Origin: Liolophura sinensis
Lineage: Eukaryota; Mollusca; Polyplacophora; Chitonida; Chitonidae
Assembly (NCBI RefSeq): GCF_032854445.1
Contig: NC_088301.1
Coordinates: 39,917,187 to 39,981,186 of the forward strand
DNA: 64,000 nucleotides
Direction: 5' to 3'
Both the position numbers and the translations under genes were made by a program. Below, in pieces: positions 1 through 13,000 of this stretch (the first letter of the stretch is position 1; each line of letters begins with the position of its first letter). Under the pieces are notes generated by a model, which was given only the letters and a program-made list of their open reading frames with translations, was not told the origin of the DNA and searched no databases.

Positions 1-2683
1 CGGAAGTACGTTCTCAGAATGCCAACGTTGAAATTTCACTGTGCTGTGTTATTGCAAGTGTGTGCACTGACATGTTGTAGAGAGTGGAGATTACAACAAA
101 AAACACAGCCTCTACCTGGTTACCATACCTTCTCAATAATTACAGACACTCGCTACTTGAGCACATTGAAAGTAAGTGGGTAGATCAAAGAAGTCTCCTT
201 GCGGGTGACATCACCGTGCCAACTGGCCCATCTAGAGTATAAGTCTACTGGATGGTTGTGTTGTATTATTTTACAGAGAAGCATTCACCACTCCACTGCA
301 TTAGGCACCATATCCGCAGAGCTGTCTTGAATCTACCGACCACTTGTCTTCCTCCCCACTCATGTAAGGGGCCAATACAAGAATGGTACATGGATGATGA
401 TGCCGTTTGATCGCTGAACTAATAATGCTGCCTTACATGTGGATAAAACACCCAAGACAATACAGCATGCGTGTCTGATTTGAAGGCAGACATTCCATTT
501 ATTACAGACCACATGACTACTTTGTGAACATGGCTACACTCTTTTTAGATTAATTCTAAAAAGATAGTTGGTAACACGTTATCACGGGCATTTCAAGAAA
601 AAGATAGTAGTACATTTATATTCATGAGTATGTGTCTCTAAATTTGCTAAACGGGACTTTAAACTTTATCATACAAATTCCTTCAAAGCCCACTGATATA
701 CGTACCAGGCGACCTTGAGAGAATATCTAGCACTGAGGAGTACATATTGCTAGGAATGGCATTGGTAATTTCACAGAAAATATATAAAGAACGTTCGCTC
801 AAAAAACAAAGTTCAAGTGGTTAGATCCAACTGAAAAGATGAAAGGCATGATTTGCCAGTTCCTCGCCAAGAATACAAACCTTGTAGATTTCATCTAGCA
901 CCTGCAGGTCTGGGACGTGCAAGGCTCTGCAAAGTCATTTGCATTCGCAAAACCATACAACTGAGGAGTTTTTCAATGTCTTAATAAATGTCTAAATTAA
1001 AGAGAAGCATTGTCAAATTCCTACGTGTATTTATCTACTAATCACTCTAAAGGTATTCCCAAAAGCTACAAATGATGCATTACCTGGTACCTCAAAACCC
1101 AGCCCTTGGAAATCTCACTCAGTTCATTCGGACTTCAATTAAGCTGAAATATTTTGACAAACGCCTCAGTTGAACATTTACAGTGAGACAAACTATGCAA
1201 AGTGTATGTGGATTACAAATATCAAGACGTCGTGCACAACACTCACTAAATGTATTGGTTTTAGAAATTACTACCAGACAACAAACAACAAAAAGCATGA
1301 TTAAAATATTACAGAATTTCACACCTTGTATGTCTCCTGTTGATAATATATTTTTAAACAGATTTCCCAAATCATTGGTGGGCTTATAGGTACATAAAAA
1401 GGCTAATGAATGAATGAGTACCTACTGTAAAAAAAACTTTTGAACCAGGTTTTTTAATGTGGTAATAAAAACTTTTAACAGGGCATGATGCAAATTTGTT
1501 CAGATGTGATTTACTACCACAGGTAAGTTTATATTCTGCCTGTCACTGGCAAAAACACTGGCAAGTAGATACGTGGAAATTTCAAGCCCTGCATCTATAA
1601 GTGTACACCACTGCCTTGTAGTGCATAACCTCCATACTGCCACACAATAAATCTGTCAAGCACTTGTCCTAGATTGCTCTGACATTTAGAGAAAATTTTG
1701 TTCGGCCAAGGATAGCACCAAACCACCGTCTGATTGTGCCCCATATAAAAATCTGATGCAACTGAGTGGCAGACAAAATCATCTCTCTAATACGACTCAA
1801 AAGCCTTAAGTTTGTAGACAAGTATGTTCCTTATCTTTTCGTCTGCACAGAGACGAAGCCCAAAGTGATATCCCTGAGTGATCCTCAAAGCTAGGGGCTG
1901 TGATGACAGCCTCAACATACTATGGATGGTGCTTGCGTGGTTTAGATTTCCGCTCATATATGACAAGCAGATCCAGGTTTTCGATGCACCCTGGTTGTGG
2001 CCCGGTTCAACATGGCTGTTACAAGCTGGTTGTAGGATGCCTATCGAAGCTCTGGTTGTTAACTTTGAACCAGGCCGCTACAAGCTGCTTGTAGGATGCC
2101 TGTCGAAGCTCTGGTTAACATGTCAAGAAAACTGTGATATATCCATTGAACCTGTGCTGATAGGGACTTAAGAGGTTAGTCTTCAAGATTAAACAAACAA
2201 TCCCCAGGGGAATGACGTTTGAGTTGTGAGTTGGAGTTCCTACAGTGTCCATAGAGTTGGACTGCACAGGTGTGCTGCGACTTGCTTGAGATGCGGTGAT
2301 GGACTCAGTGTTACGATGAATGTCTCTCTAGATGGACTGGCCAATGACCAAACAATATGTGCGTTTTACTAAGAATACATTTTGGGAACACTCAGAGCAC
2401 AACATTAATGGAGCGCTGTGCACCTTTCATTGCGATCTCATCTCAAATTATGTTGTTCTACAAATAAACTGCTATGTTCATCGTCACCAAAGTTAAAAAC
2501 CTAAATCACAGCAGTTGTCAGCTGTCAACAATTCAGCTTACTCAGCCCGCACAAATAATACACTACAAGCGTGACACTGAACTAGTGGTTGTCTACGTGC
2601 TCTTTCTGCAACACGTTGTTGTTGTAAACATCCCAGAGTGCTACTTTTGTTCTTGAAATCTACGGGAAACGTAAAGCGCTTAC
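1..2683. other. ST7 side region, no exon recognised
   Basis: This stretch should be the first intron of ST7 on the minus strand. I read both strands for the next conserved ST7 segment (the second membrane helix with its EWWYF motif) and did not see it. The open frames here are short, AT-rich and without recognisable similarity. The only structure noted is a roughly 58-bp imperfect duplication near 2 kb, listed separately. Confidence 0.5.
1991..2117. repeat. Two-copy imperfect tandem repeat, unit about 58 bp
   Basis: The unit runs from CTGGTTGT through ACAAGCTGGTTGTAGGATGC and CTATCGAAGCT. It occurs at about 1991-2049 and again at 2052-2108, and a third unit is only started. Copies differ by a few substitutions and a 2-base length change. 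This explains the repeated peptide in overlapping open frames here, which are not judged coding. Confidence 0.65.
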
Positions 2684-2834
2684 CGTAAGAAAAGTTCTCG
2701 CTCAGTTTAAGGGGGCCTCTCAGAACGTAAACGACGAAGATGACAAGGGCAAACCAAACAGCCCATAGGTACGTCCACGACCATGCTATCCACGTCTTCA
2801 CCTTGTCGAAACCTCTTGACATGAAACCCGCCAT
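2684..2834 (-). CDS. ST7: ST7/ST7L first coding exon (partial gene)
   Basis: The exon reads from an ATG at 2834-2832 down to a strong donor (G|GTAAGC) after 2684, giving 50 codons plus one base (phase 1). Residues 13-45 closely match the N terminus of vertebrate ST7 (suppressor of tumorigenicity 7) and ST7-like: the core [20 protein letters not shown] corresponds to WSWTYLWTVWFFIVLFLVYI in human ST7, and the following [12 protein letters not shown] matches LRVPLKINDNLS. The segment is the first transmembrane helix of this multi-pass protein. I recalled the human sequence from memory. The molecular role of ST7 is poorly defined; it has been linked to tumour suppression. The remaining exons would lie leftwards on the minus strand, and I did not find exon 2 in 1-2683, so the first intron probably runs out of the window. 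Readthrough past the donor (to 2538) is not expected to be coding. Confidence 0.85.
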
Positions 2835-2837
2835 CTT
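2828..2837 (-). promoter_or_regulatory. YY1-like site overlapping the ST7 start codon
   Basis: Plus-strand CCGCCATCTT reads AAGATGGCGG on the minus strand, the classic YY1 core found at or just after start sites of many housekeeping promoters. The ATG inside it is the ST7 start codon. This suggests transcription of ST7 begins very close to 2840. Motif match only. Confidence 0.45.
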
Positions 2838-2859
2838 CTCAAATGCGTGAAGTTGTCAA

Positions 2860-2867
2860 CCGGAAAC
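2860..2867 (+). promoter_or_regulatory. ETS-like site (CCGGAAAC) upstream of ST7
   Basis: CCGGAA is the ETS core, common in bidirectional housekeeping promoters. It sits 26 bases upstream of the ST7 ATG, on the side facing GANP, together with the YY1-like site. Seen as a short motif only, so chance occurrence is possible. Confidence 0.3.
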
Positions 2868-5800
2868 GTTAATAAAATTTGGCCAAAATAAAATATTTTT
2901 ATTTATCTTTTTTTCACAGTTGATATCTATGGCAATCAACTATCTGTGAAAATTTATACCATTTGAAAATAATATTGAGTGCGGAGGCCAAAACGGAAAA
3001 GTTAGCGCGCATGAACACAAACGAAGTTGAATCTCATGAAAAGCCTGTGGGGTTTGTTCGTTGTTAAAGGTTTGTATGTGTCAGCGTGAGTTTCCTCCTT
3101 TCTCATTTAGTTATGTAATATGAAACCAAAACGCCAAAAGTTTGGTGCGAAATAAATCCTTGCACGACTGGATTCGAAAATTGGACCCTTTATAAACCTG
3201 ATGTCACTTCCAGTTTCACAACTGAACGTCCATGACATGCTTATTACTAGGTAGCGAGCCGCAGCATTGACATTCATAAAGGCCACAGGTTGGAATTCAG
3301 CCTAAATGCAGCCTGTATGTTTGTCTGCAGCCCAAGGTAGCGATTTCAACTCCTCTCTTTATACTGGGCTGGTGGAATATCAGCCGAAGTGGCAACCTAT
3401 GGTACAGCATACACAATTTCCCGCCATGTCAGATAAATCTTTCTAAATAATGTCTTTACTCCAAAACAGGTGTCAACTATGGATCTTAGCTCTTAGATCG
3501 CATGTAACATCCAACATATATTCCACAATGCTAATAATTTTACATTTTTTTTTTTCAATTTCAGAATGGCTGTTGCTTGGTCAGCAGCAAGTTTGCCTTC
3601 TCCAGAGTTATAAATCATGACAAAGTTGTTTTTTTCATGGACAGGTCGGCCTCATTGAATTTGATAAAAAGAGTCTGATTACCAGTTTATTTTGAAATAG
3701 TTTACCTTGTCGGGAATGAATATGATTGATGTGACATCATGTTTCTGGTTTATCTAAGATTGTTGAAGAAAACCCAACAAAAAATATAGGCAAAGTTATT
3801 TGAGAGGAGAGGTCCACACAGACCTAAATGGGTATAGGCATTTGTTTTTATTAGGTGCTTGGCAACTGTGTAAATCACGTTTTAATCTGGAATTCTTATG
3901 AGCCCATGGGTTATGTCATTTTGGAGAAACAAGGAACACAATGTCATGTCATCCATACCCTAAGCTCTTCAGTTTTAGAGGCGATACACTCCTTTGTCAT
4001 GTGAAGTATAGTCCATCTGATTATTATTATAACTGAAGGCCCTGCATTGTGGCCTCTTGGTTGAGATATCGGGGAATAATGCCACCGTTCCACTATCATT
4101 TTCTCATTATAAATGGCTTACAGATATACCAGAATTGTCTCACAATAGGAGGAAAACAGCTGATTTAGCACTACTTCTATATCGCAAAATGGTAAACTGG
4201 AAACGGGTGACATCGCAGTTGTCTGTGGAATGGAAGTCTTCTCGGCTGGTGGAAATATTTTGTCCTTGATTGGTTAAAACTGAGAGCATGGTGACTCCTT
4301 TGATCTTCCCTTTGTGGGTGTTTAGGGTCACTTTAAACTGCGATATTTTGGTTACCTACATTGCAAAAATTTGAAGTGACATTTTTGAATTTTAAATGTG
4401 ACCCTTTATCAGTACATATATATATATACATTTATCTACTGTTTTTTCTCTTAAAGTGAACATAAAGTCTCACACTACATATTCACAGAAAAAATGATAT
4501 AGGACACTGTTATCACAGAAAAATATGTAAAAAATTCTTTAAATTTTTCAAAGTTTTTTTTTGTTTCTTATAGTGCATAAGCAGATATCAATACAGTAAA
4601 TTGGATTTTGCGGTTAGTGTTAAACTGATTGAACCATACATTTATGATCAGGGAACTGAGAAAGGCTGTTTGTGTCACATCACGTAACTATCGTGCAGGA
4701 TACTGCAGTAACCTGTCGGGGTGAACTGGCAAGAAAACCGCCTTGGGAGAGTCATAGCTTGAAGAAATATATTGTGACCACATTATTTTTCCTTAGCAAA
4801 TTCAGATTTATTATGAAAATATCTTCCCAAAATCTGAATGAAAGAATCTGATCAATATGAAGGTCATGTTATGTTTGGTAAATTCCGGGAAGTCGGTACG
4901 GTCAACTAGGCCAAATGCCTACAACCATGCAGGACGAGAAGGGTGGCTAAAGCATAACGCTTGCGTCCGCTAACATCGCCTTGACCGAATGATAAAAAAC
5001 TAAAAGAAACATTGGCCCTTTGAACATGAAAAAGAGCTGATACTTTCTGGTTTGGTATCCGGTGTTTTTGTTTGTATTTTCACATTATTTAATACCAATG
5101 ATTCAGGAGAGCTAGGTTTTGTGGTGTCACCCTAGATAGCTATAACATGGCAAGATGGCATCACCAAATGAGTGGTTAGGTAGTGATGATTGTTTGCTAT
5201 TTATTTTGTTGATAAGCGGGTGTAGAATTTTTAAAATATTTTTAGAACATCTCTGGAATACTACTTTATTAATTAATGTGGCTTTAGTGGCTGACTTCAT
5301 TTTTATGAGAGATTTTAGGATCAGGTTGCTGACATGTTATAGAGTGACATCAATTTATTGAAGGACCAGCTTTTCAGAGTGAACATCTGGGAAGGGCTTA
5401 TTGACTAACAAAAGTATCAACCCTGTCTTTACAGCTGCCATGGATATTCAATGGCCTAGTAAGAATTCAGAGCTATAAGTTCATTTGTACAAACAACTAC
5501 CAATCATGTCATTATGAAGTGGCTGTGCCTGTGCCTGTTAAGGTCTGTTTTCACTTGTCTTCAAAAGTTTATATTATATGTTGTCTTTTCTTTGAAAAGT
5601 CTTGAATCTACCATTGCTCAACACTCACAGAGGAAAAAAAAAAGAGTTGGACACAGACGCTGAGCTATATCCCACCCTATAGCTACCCTAGAGTTATTTG
5701 GCTGCTGAGTTTAAATTTGGTAGCTGTGGTTTATCCCATTATATGGACTGAGTTTTTCCAAAATTAGCTTCTCATTAGTTCCAGAGTTGTGAAGTCAAAA

Positions 5801-6028
5801 ACACTGAAATAACAACATTACTAAAATGTTCATTATGAGCATCATATAGAAACGTCTTAGCCGCCAGATATTGCGAATTCTCCGATGACACTTGCACTCC
5901 CTTTAGGCACAGTAAAGAGTGTTTTCACTTATGCATACTGATCATCCATATGTATTGCAGACTGAGATGCCAAAGATACATTGTTAATTTTGTCAGAATA
6001 TTGACACTCGCGTGGCTAAACCTATGGT

Positions 6029-6195
6029 CCTGGGGGAAACCCACAACCATCCGCAGGTTACTGCAGACATTCCCACTTGCAACCATAGAGAAAGCCAGCA
6101 TAATCTATATTTGAACTCATACAAACACATTAGTGAGAGGCCTTAGGTCATTATGCCACCCTAGCCTGCTAACCACTAAGCTGTGCAGGCAACCC
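6029..6195 (-). mobile_element. SINE-A fragment (tRNA-derived), 3' part missing
   Basis: Reverse-oriented copy of the main tRNA-derived SINE of this window, recognised by GGGGGAAACCCACAACCATC, the GCAGGTT block, GAACTCA (inverted B box) and the tRNA-like end at 6160-6190. The 3' tail part is absent. It ends about 70 bases before the GANP exon acceptor. Confidence 0.7.
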
Positions 6196-6310
6196 TTTGT
6201 CTGTACATGGCTTTTCTTATTGAATTTAATCAAAGCACTTCGTGCTGTAATTATGTCTTCCAGGTTAATGTAATGAGGACCTGATAAAGCATACTGAAGA
6301 ACTTAAAGAT

Positions 6311-7022
6311 ATGAGCGGACCATTTGGGCGACAGACGAGGGAGAATGTCTTCAGCCAGCCTTCAGCCACATTTGGCCAAGGGTTTGGGCATGTTTTTGGC
6401 GTCCAACAGTCATCTGGTATGGCATCCGATGGAAACGTGAAGGAAGCCAATTCCTCAAACCTGTTTGCCTCTTCACCCTCAAGTAAAGGAACTGGATTAT
6501 TTGGCACATCTTCAAGTGATGGAAAGCTTTTTTCTCAAGGAAGTAATCAGATGGACAGTTCAACGGGAGCTGGTCAAAATCTGTTTAAGCAATTCACTTC
6601 TTCAGCTCCGGAAAGTCAAGCTTTCAGTGGTGGAAGTGTTTTTGGGGGAGCTAAGCTGTTCAGCAGTAGCACCAGTACTGCAGGGGAGTCTAGATCAGTA
6701 TCTGCCATATTCGAGACTTCATCTGGCACCTCATCCAAGACAACATCCTCTAAAAGTTTGCAAAGTGTGTTTGATAAAGAGCCTAAACCTAAAGGATTGT
6801 TTGGAAATCCACCGCCTGCAAATGTGTCTCCAGTATTCGGTACCTCAAGTGTAAGCTCATCAAAGCCCCGGCAGCTGTTTGGGAAAGAGGTTGGAGAACA
6901 TTCAGGTAGTTTGCTTAAAAGTGAAAAGGCTAAAGGAGGTCGTGAGCAGAAAGCCCAACAATCATCTGTAGATTCTACAGCTGTGAGCGATGAATACTTA
7001 AAAGACCCACATGACTTTCAAG
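6311..7022 (+). CDS. MCM3AP: GANP coding exon 1: FG-repeat N terminus
   Basis: The exon begins at an acceptor (TTCCAG) ending at 6263, and the ATG follows at 6311. It encodes 237 residues rich in Ser, Gly and Thr with nine FG dipeptides, mostly LFG or VFG, the nucleoporin-like pattern that in vertebrate GANP mediates association with the nuclear pore and Nup contacts. It ends phase 1 at AAG|GTAATA. The region is low-complexity but keeps one open frame throughout, while the other two frames are broken. Confidence 0.88.
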
Positions 7023-10000
7023 GTAATAAACACACAGCCTTTAATAAAAATACATTGGGTTAGAGGCACTTGCTTTTCAGTCACTAGGACACACAAAGTA
7101 TGGACAGGTAAATTGTAGATTGCCCCACTCTCACAACATGTGAGACTTTGGAGACAGTATGCTGTCATTGGTGCTTATGTGGCGGTTTGTTCAGCCTAAG
7201 ACATGTATTTGTTGAAGACCACTTGCATGTACCTTTCACCAGACTAGCGTGGACATGTGGGGAAGTTTGTCAGTAACTTGCCAAATGTCGTTTATCCTTT
7301 CGGTTTCCGGCACCTATAAAACTGGCAGCCATCATAAAAGTGAAAAATGTTTTAGCCTGCATGCAAATGAAACATACATTATACATGTACATGTATGTTT
7401 CAATATGTATATACCTGTATGTTGGGCCAAAAAAGCCATGACGTATGGTTTCATAGTTACTTTTCTGTGCGGCATCGTAAAGCCTGTCTCTTCCTTAAGG
7501 GCATGCAAGGTTTAGACATGAAAAGAAACTGGAAAGCATGATATTTTTTAACTGTTGAAGTTGGCCTAATAAGTGTTAAAATTTTTGGGCTCGTAAACAC
7601 TCAAGGCACATATGTGAATAGAAATATTTGGTATATTTCACCATGGCTTGGAATTTATATTCCGGATAGCACGGGGGTATGGGGGAATGTCGTCGGGATT
7701 GTTGAGCATTACCTATTATGCATTGTGAACAGGGCTGGCTTTCGTGCAAACATGCAGCGTCTGTACATGTATACTCCAATGTCTACATTAAATGCACAAG
7801 CTTACATTTCTATTTCTGAAGTAGGGTGGTGTCAATTAAACATATCTAGCGAGAGTACTGTTGATCGTACCTCAAATCCATGGGCATATTGCCGAAAGGA
7901 CATATTTTGGGCTACAAGTTGGTGCAAGCTTCACATTTCTAGCTGCAGTAGCTCTTGAGTTACAGGCCATTGGAATGACGTAACTGAAAAAAGTTTTTTT
8001 ACCATATCTCAAAAAGTTACATAGATAGGCAAAATCCAGACTTGGAATCAGTGTCACCAAATACACCAGAATACATGAAAACTTTATCAAAATTAGACAC
8101 TGTGTATGACATCTTAACTTTGATGACCAATGCCTAGCTTCAAAAGTTTTCAATGCACGTCCAAGATTTTGTCAAACTTGTTCTACCTGGGATCACTCTA
8201 CAATTAGATCAAATTTCAAAAGAATCTGTTCATTTGTTCTCGAGAAAAAGAGTATTAAAGGTTTTAATCAAAATCCAAATTGGACGCCATGTCATGTGAC
8301 GAAAGTTAAACAGCCAAAATTTGCCTCATAACCATATTCCTAAAATCACCAAATTTTAACATCATCCATTAAAAACTTTTCCTTTTTCAGCTCTTAAAGC
8401 TTTCACAAAAACGGGACACTAGAACTGCGTGCAACACTCCAAATGAAAATAAAAGTATTTTAGCAATGTCTGCCATGACAATCTCCCACCTATGAACCAC
8501 ATTGTTTATCCAAAATGAATTTGTTAAAATTTGACCTGTGTTCACCACCCTGCTTTATGCAGTCACATTAAGATTACAACATTAACATGCCCCAGCCTTT
8601 CAGGGTACGATCCACATCATTTGTCATTCTGGATTATGTTAAATAACAACCGTATTTAATTTGTGAGTTATTTCAGCATTGATGGTAGGCTTTGAACCTG
8701 AGACTGCTAAATATTATGTGTCAATAAAAGAAAAGAAAGAAAGAAGGGTAAGGAGTAGACTGGATTTGAATCCCAGGACTTGTAGTCTGGTGCCTAATAA
8801 TTTCATGGTAATTGAAGAAAAAAAAGAGAACAAAGATTGGCAGGAATCAGCTGGATTTGAACCAGTGACTGCAAGGGGCGATGTTCATTCGGGTTATAGT
8901 GAAAGAAATTAAAAGAAACTGCTGGCAGTGGTCATACAAGTGAAACATTTTTGAGTATGGCGTAAAACACCAATTGAATAAATAAATAGTTAAAACTTTC
9001 CACTTTCTCTACCACAGGCCGTTCAAATCTATTAGTTCTGTGCTCTTCTGAAGACGTCAGGTTTGTCTAATATGAGCAAAATAATAAACATAATCCATAT
9101 TAGACAATAAATTCTCCGAACGAGGGAATTGCATGCACCTTGTGGAAACCACATCTCGTATTTTCAACGAAAACAAAACTATTTCAGCAATACTGGGAAT
9201 CACGATCTCCCACAAATGAGCCATAGTGTCCACATTTAAAATCCAAAATGAATTTAGTAAAAATGGTTAGTCTGAATTTGAACCCCAGGCTACTATTACT
9301 GGTAGTCAGATTCCTAATTATTTCATGGTAATTGAAGAAAGAAAAAAAAGAGATCAAAGATTGGCAAGAATCAACTGGATTTAAGCCAGTTACTGCTAGT
9401 GGCGATGTTCATTAAGGCAACGGTGAAAGACAGTGAAAAGAGGAAAAAAAAGTATTTCTCTGGGCACTGCAATTAGAATATAGGCCCTATAACCAGCACT
9501 CTACAGTGAACAGGTTTCATGCAGTCTACGTATGTGTTTGCATGTACGCTGGGCTTTTTTATGTCATGTCATATTTTTTATGTTTTTTGGCCATAACCTT
9601 AAAAAAAAAAGTACAACAATAATTCTTACTGAGTTGTAATCCAGAAGTCAAGTAGTACTAGACAGTGTGTTTATTTAATCATTTTGATCAGTTTTAGACT
9701 TGACCTGCTTTTAAGCTTGCATACCAAACAAAAAGTTTTTGTACAATATGGTTACGGCGATCTGCCTAAAAGTTGCATGTGAAATTTCATTCTAAGATCA
9801 TTAGCCGATTTATGGAAAAAGATGGTTTAAGCTTATGAATAAAATTCGAAATGGCTGATGAATCACATGACTGGCCAAAAAGTACAAAACGTCAAAAGCT
9901 ACTTCATATTCTGGCTATTAAAAATGTCAAGTTTGTTTTTTCTACCTGTACCGTTTTTGGAGATATTGCGAGATTTATTTTACGAGCTGACTATGAAAAA

Positions 10001-13000
10001 AAATAAGTTTTCAAACGCATTTTAATGTCAAAACTATCAGTCATAGTTGTGCCGTCCTACCAGTTAAAAAAATAAAGATCTGTGGTTGATCTATCTGCTG
10101 ACCAATTTTCAGCTTCATAGCTTTTATGGTGTCCAGTCAGGTGACATTTGAAAAGTGACACTGAAATGAGCTATAATTGCAATTTAAAGAAAAGCTATAC
10201 ATCATAGGAAAAAACTTAAACCACGGTAGTCTTCAGCAGGCCAAACTACAGTTACTTGCTATCTTGTTTCTTCAAAAATTTAACCACAGGTCATCACATG
10301 ACTAAAATTACCAATACCGAACTTCCAAATTTCTTGACCTATATGCATAAAATTTTCAATCCTGATACCCCCAGTAGTCTTGTACATGCATATCAATTTT
10401 CAATGCAGTTTAGATTTCCACACTGCTCCAATATGACTAAAAAAGTGGGTGGCAGATGGGTAAAGATGGTTAAAGTATTATACTCCAGCAAGCAATTTGG
10501 TAATGAACAGGTGTAGAAAGTTAAGATATGTGACACACGGTTTTCTTATAAAACCAAAAAAAACATTTGTCAGAGGGGAAGAAAAATAATCTGAGCGAGA
10601 ACAACAGTATAGATTTTACTAAGTTCCACTTCACTCCCTCAGAAGTATCAGCTGGACAGGATTTTTGTTTTATATTCACATGCTTGCCCCGTCTGTGCAG
10701 GACCTAAAAATGCTAGCACAAACTGTTGACTTTAATTGTGCCTTAGTATTCAAAAAATGTTAAACAAATGTTTACTTGTTATTTTGATTATAAAGATAAG
10801 AATATTTATTCTGAGAATTGCCAAATATTGGGTGAAATAATTTAGTACTGCGTTCTGATCAGTGTTGAGGAAGTTTGTGATCAATCATTTGAACAGGATT
10901 CTACGATTGTTCTTTCCTTCTGCAAAAAAAAAAAGCCCCCCCCCCCCCCCCCCCAAAAAAAGTGACCTACCTACCCTCTTGTGTTATAAAGTTCTTGTAA
11001 CATCAACCAGACGACATTTTAATTTTGGCCTTGAGTGTAACTTGACTGACCTTCCATATGGAATGGACGTATTGCAATATTTTCTTTCACCACGTGCACA
11101 GTGCTATTTCTGTGATAGCGTACAAAAAGCTAACTTTTGTGCTAATTTAAAGATGGTTTACTTTTGGATGGGATTGGCACAGTATGCATATACTTATGTA
11201 ATCTCTTCCAACTTCAAGTGTTTGTAGTAAACAGTTTCAACGTATGCAAAGTACTGTACCTTGATTCAGTAGAAGAACCTGTTATTTGTTCAGTGGTGGA
11301 TTTTTAAACTTGAACAATTCTTTGCCAGTTGTTCAGACAGAGGGTGCATTTCTGTGTAATCAGCTCCTCTGACATACACATCAATGTCACCAACTTTGTT
11401 ATTTGTGCAACCAGAGGTCCTTTAAACCCCGTCTCAACCCCTTCCTCCTAAACTAGCCTGTACATGTATTCCTGTTCAAAATGGCCCAAGGAAGGGTGAA
11501 CTTGGATTGTCTGAATGCTTGTTATAAATATACTTCTTTGAATTTTCTGGAACACATGTGATTACTGAACATCAGATTCATCGGTATGTTTATGTACATG
11601 TTTTGACCAAATTTATATGATATACTTTGTGTTTTATTGAATGACAGTGATGTAAAATCTACATCAATAATACTCTTTCATTCTTTCAATATTTGTACAG
11701 GTGAGGAAAAGACAAAAATTCTTTTTGGAAAGTCACAAAAAGATGCTTCTGAGAAAACAAGCCCAAGAAGAAGACAGTTGATCAGAAGAGGTAATCATGG
11801 ATATGCATTATCAAGTATGTCCAGAAATGGCATGGTGTACATATCAGGGGCAAGAGCATGTGGGTAAAACACCTGCCAAAGACAAAATAATTTTAAAAAT
11901 TTAATCTTCTGTAATAACTTATTTGAGGATTAAGGAAGACTGGTCCTGATCCTATACTAATTGCACCATCTCTGAAAATAAACTATTTTTATTTTTATTA
12001 TTATTATTATTAAGTAGTGCTCAGTCGGTTAGCACGCTAGCGCAGCGTAATGACCCAGAAGCCTCTCACCAATGCGGTCACTGTGTGTTCAAGTCCAGCT
12101 CATGCTGCTGTCAGCAAACTGCGGATGGTTGTGGGTTTCCCCCGGGCTCTGCCCGGTTTCCTCCAACCATAATGCTGGCCACCCTCGTATAAGTGAAATA
12201 TTCTTGAGTATGGCGTAAAACACCAATCAAATAAATAAATAAATATTATTAAGTAGTACGTTTGTATGTGACTATCATATGAACATGACAATTGTGAAAA
12301 GATGTGTGGATTTTTATGCACTATAATCTGCCTTTCATGAATAATCAGTAACAGTTTTTATTCTAATAGTAAGTTCAGGACTTATTATCTGGGTTCAGTT
12401 CAGATTTAATTATATATTACAAGTATTTAGTCTTAAAAAGATTTGCAGCCTTAGGACATGTTTTTTTCTTTTTGCTGAAAACAAGAGTCAAGACCAAGTT
12501 ATGGTCAACTACATGGTTAGTTAAAAGAACAGTACATTTTTCAAATTAAATTAAAACATTCTTTCCAAGATTCTCCATTGACTTACATTGGTTGTTGTAC
12601 TTGTGACTTGCTAGTTTCCACTATCTATTAGGCTGGCCATTATTCATCGTTTAATTGAAAATTTATGAGCATGGTATTAAACATCAATCAAAATGAATAC
12701 ATTTTTCTGCCATAAAGGGAAGTAATTTATCTATTTATCTGATTGGTGTTTTACGCCATACTCAAGAATATTTCACGTATACGACGGCGGCCAGCATTAT
12801 GGTGGGAGGAAACCGGGCACAGCCTGGGGGGAAACCCACAACCATCCGCAGGTTGCTGGCAGACCTTCCCACGTACGGCCAGAGAGGAAGCCAGCATGAG
12901 CTGGACTTGAACTCACTGCGACCGCATTGGTGAGAGACTCCTTGGTCATTACGTTGCGCTAGTAAAGGGAAGCAAGCTTAGTAAAGAGTTGTCATTTGAG

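Larger units (their letters stand above)
2838..6263. other. ST7-GANP head-to-head interval and GANP 5' region
   Basis: ST7 is transcribed leftwards from about 2840 and GANP rightwards from an unseen first exon, so this interval holds a shared or paired promoter region plus the first GANP intron. The ST7-proximal side carries the YY1- and ETS-like motifs. A minus-oriented SINE remnant lies at 6029-6195. I see no convincing open frame, and the noncoding first GANP exon cannot be fixed from sequence alone. Confidence 0.5.

Noticed and set aside
1119-1389. Overlapping open frames on both strands at the left end as ST7 exons
   Set aside because: Neither resembles the expected second ST7 segment, and neither has a phase-1 acceptor matching the exon 1 donor.
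7614-7958. 114-codon plus-strand open frame in GANP intron 1
   Set aside because: Lies inside an intron of a resolved gene, has no splice sites that keep phase, and shows no similarity.
10862-11227. 121-codon plus-strand open frame with a Pro run
   Set aside because: The Pro run is translation of a C homopolymer between A runs, which is also unreliable sequence; the rest is unrecognised intron.
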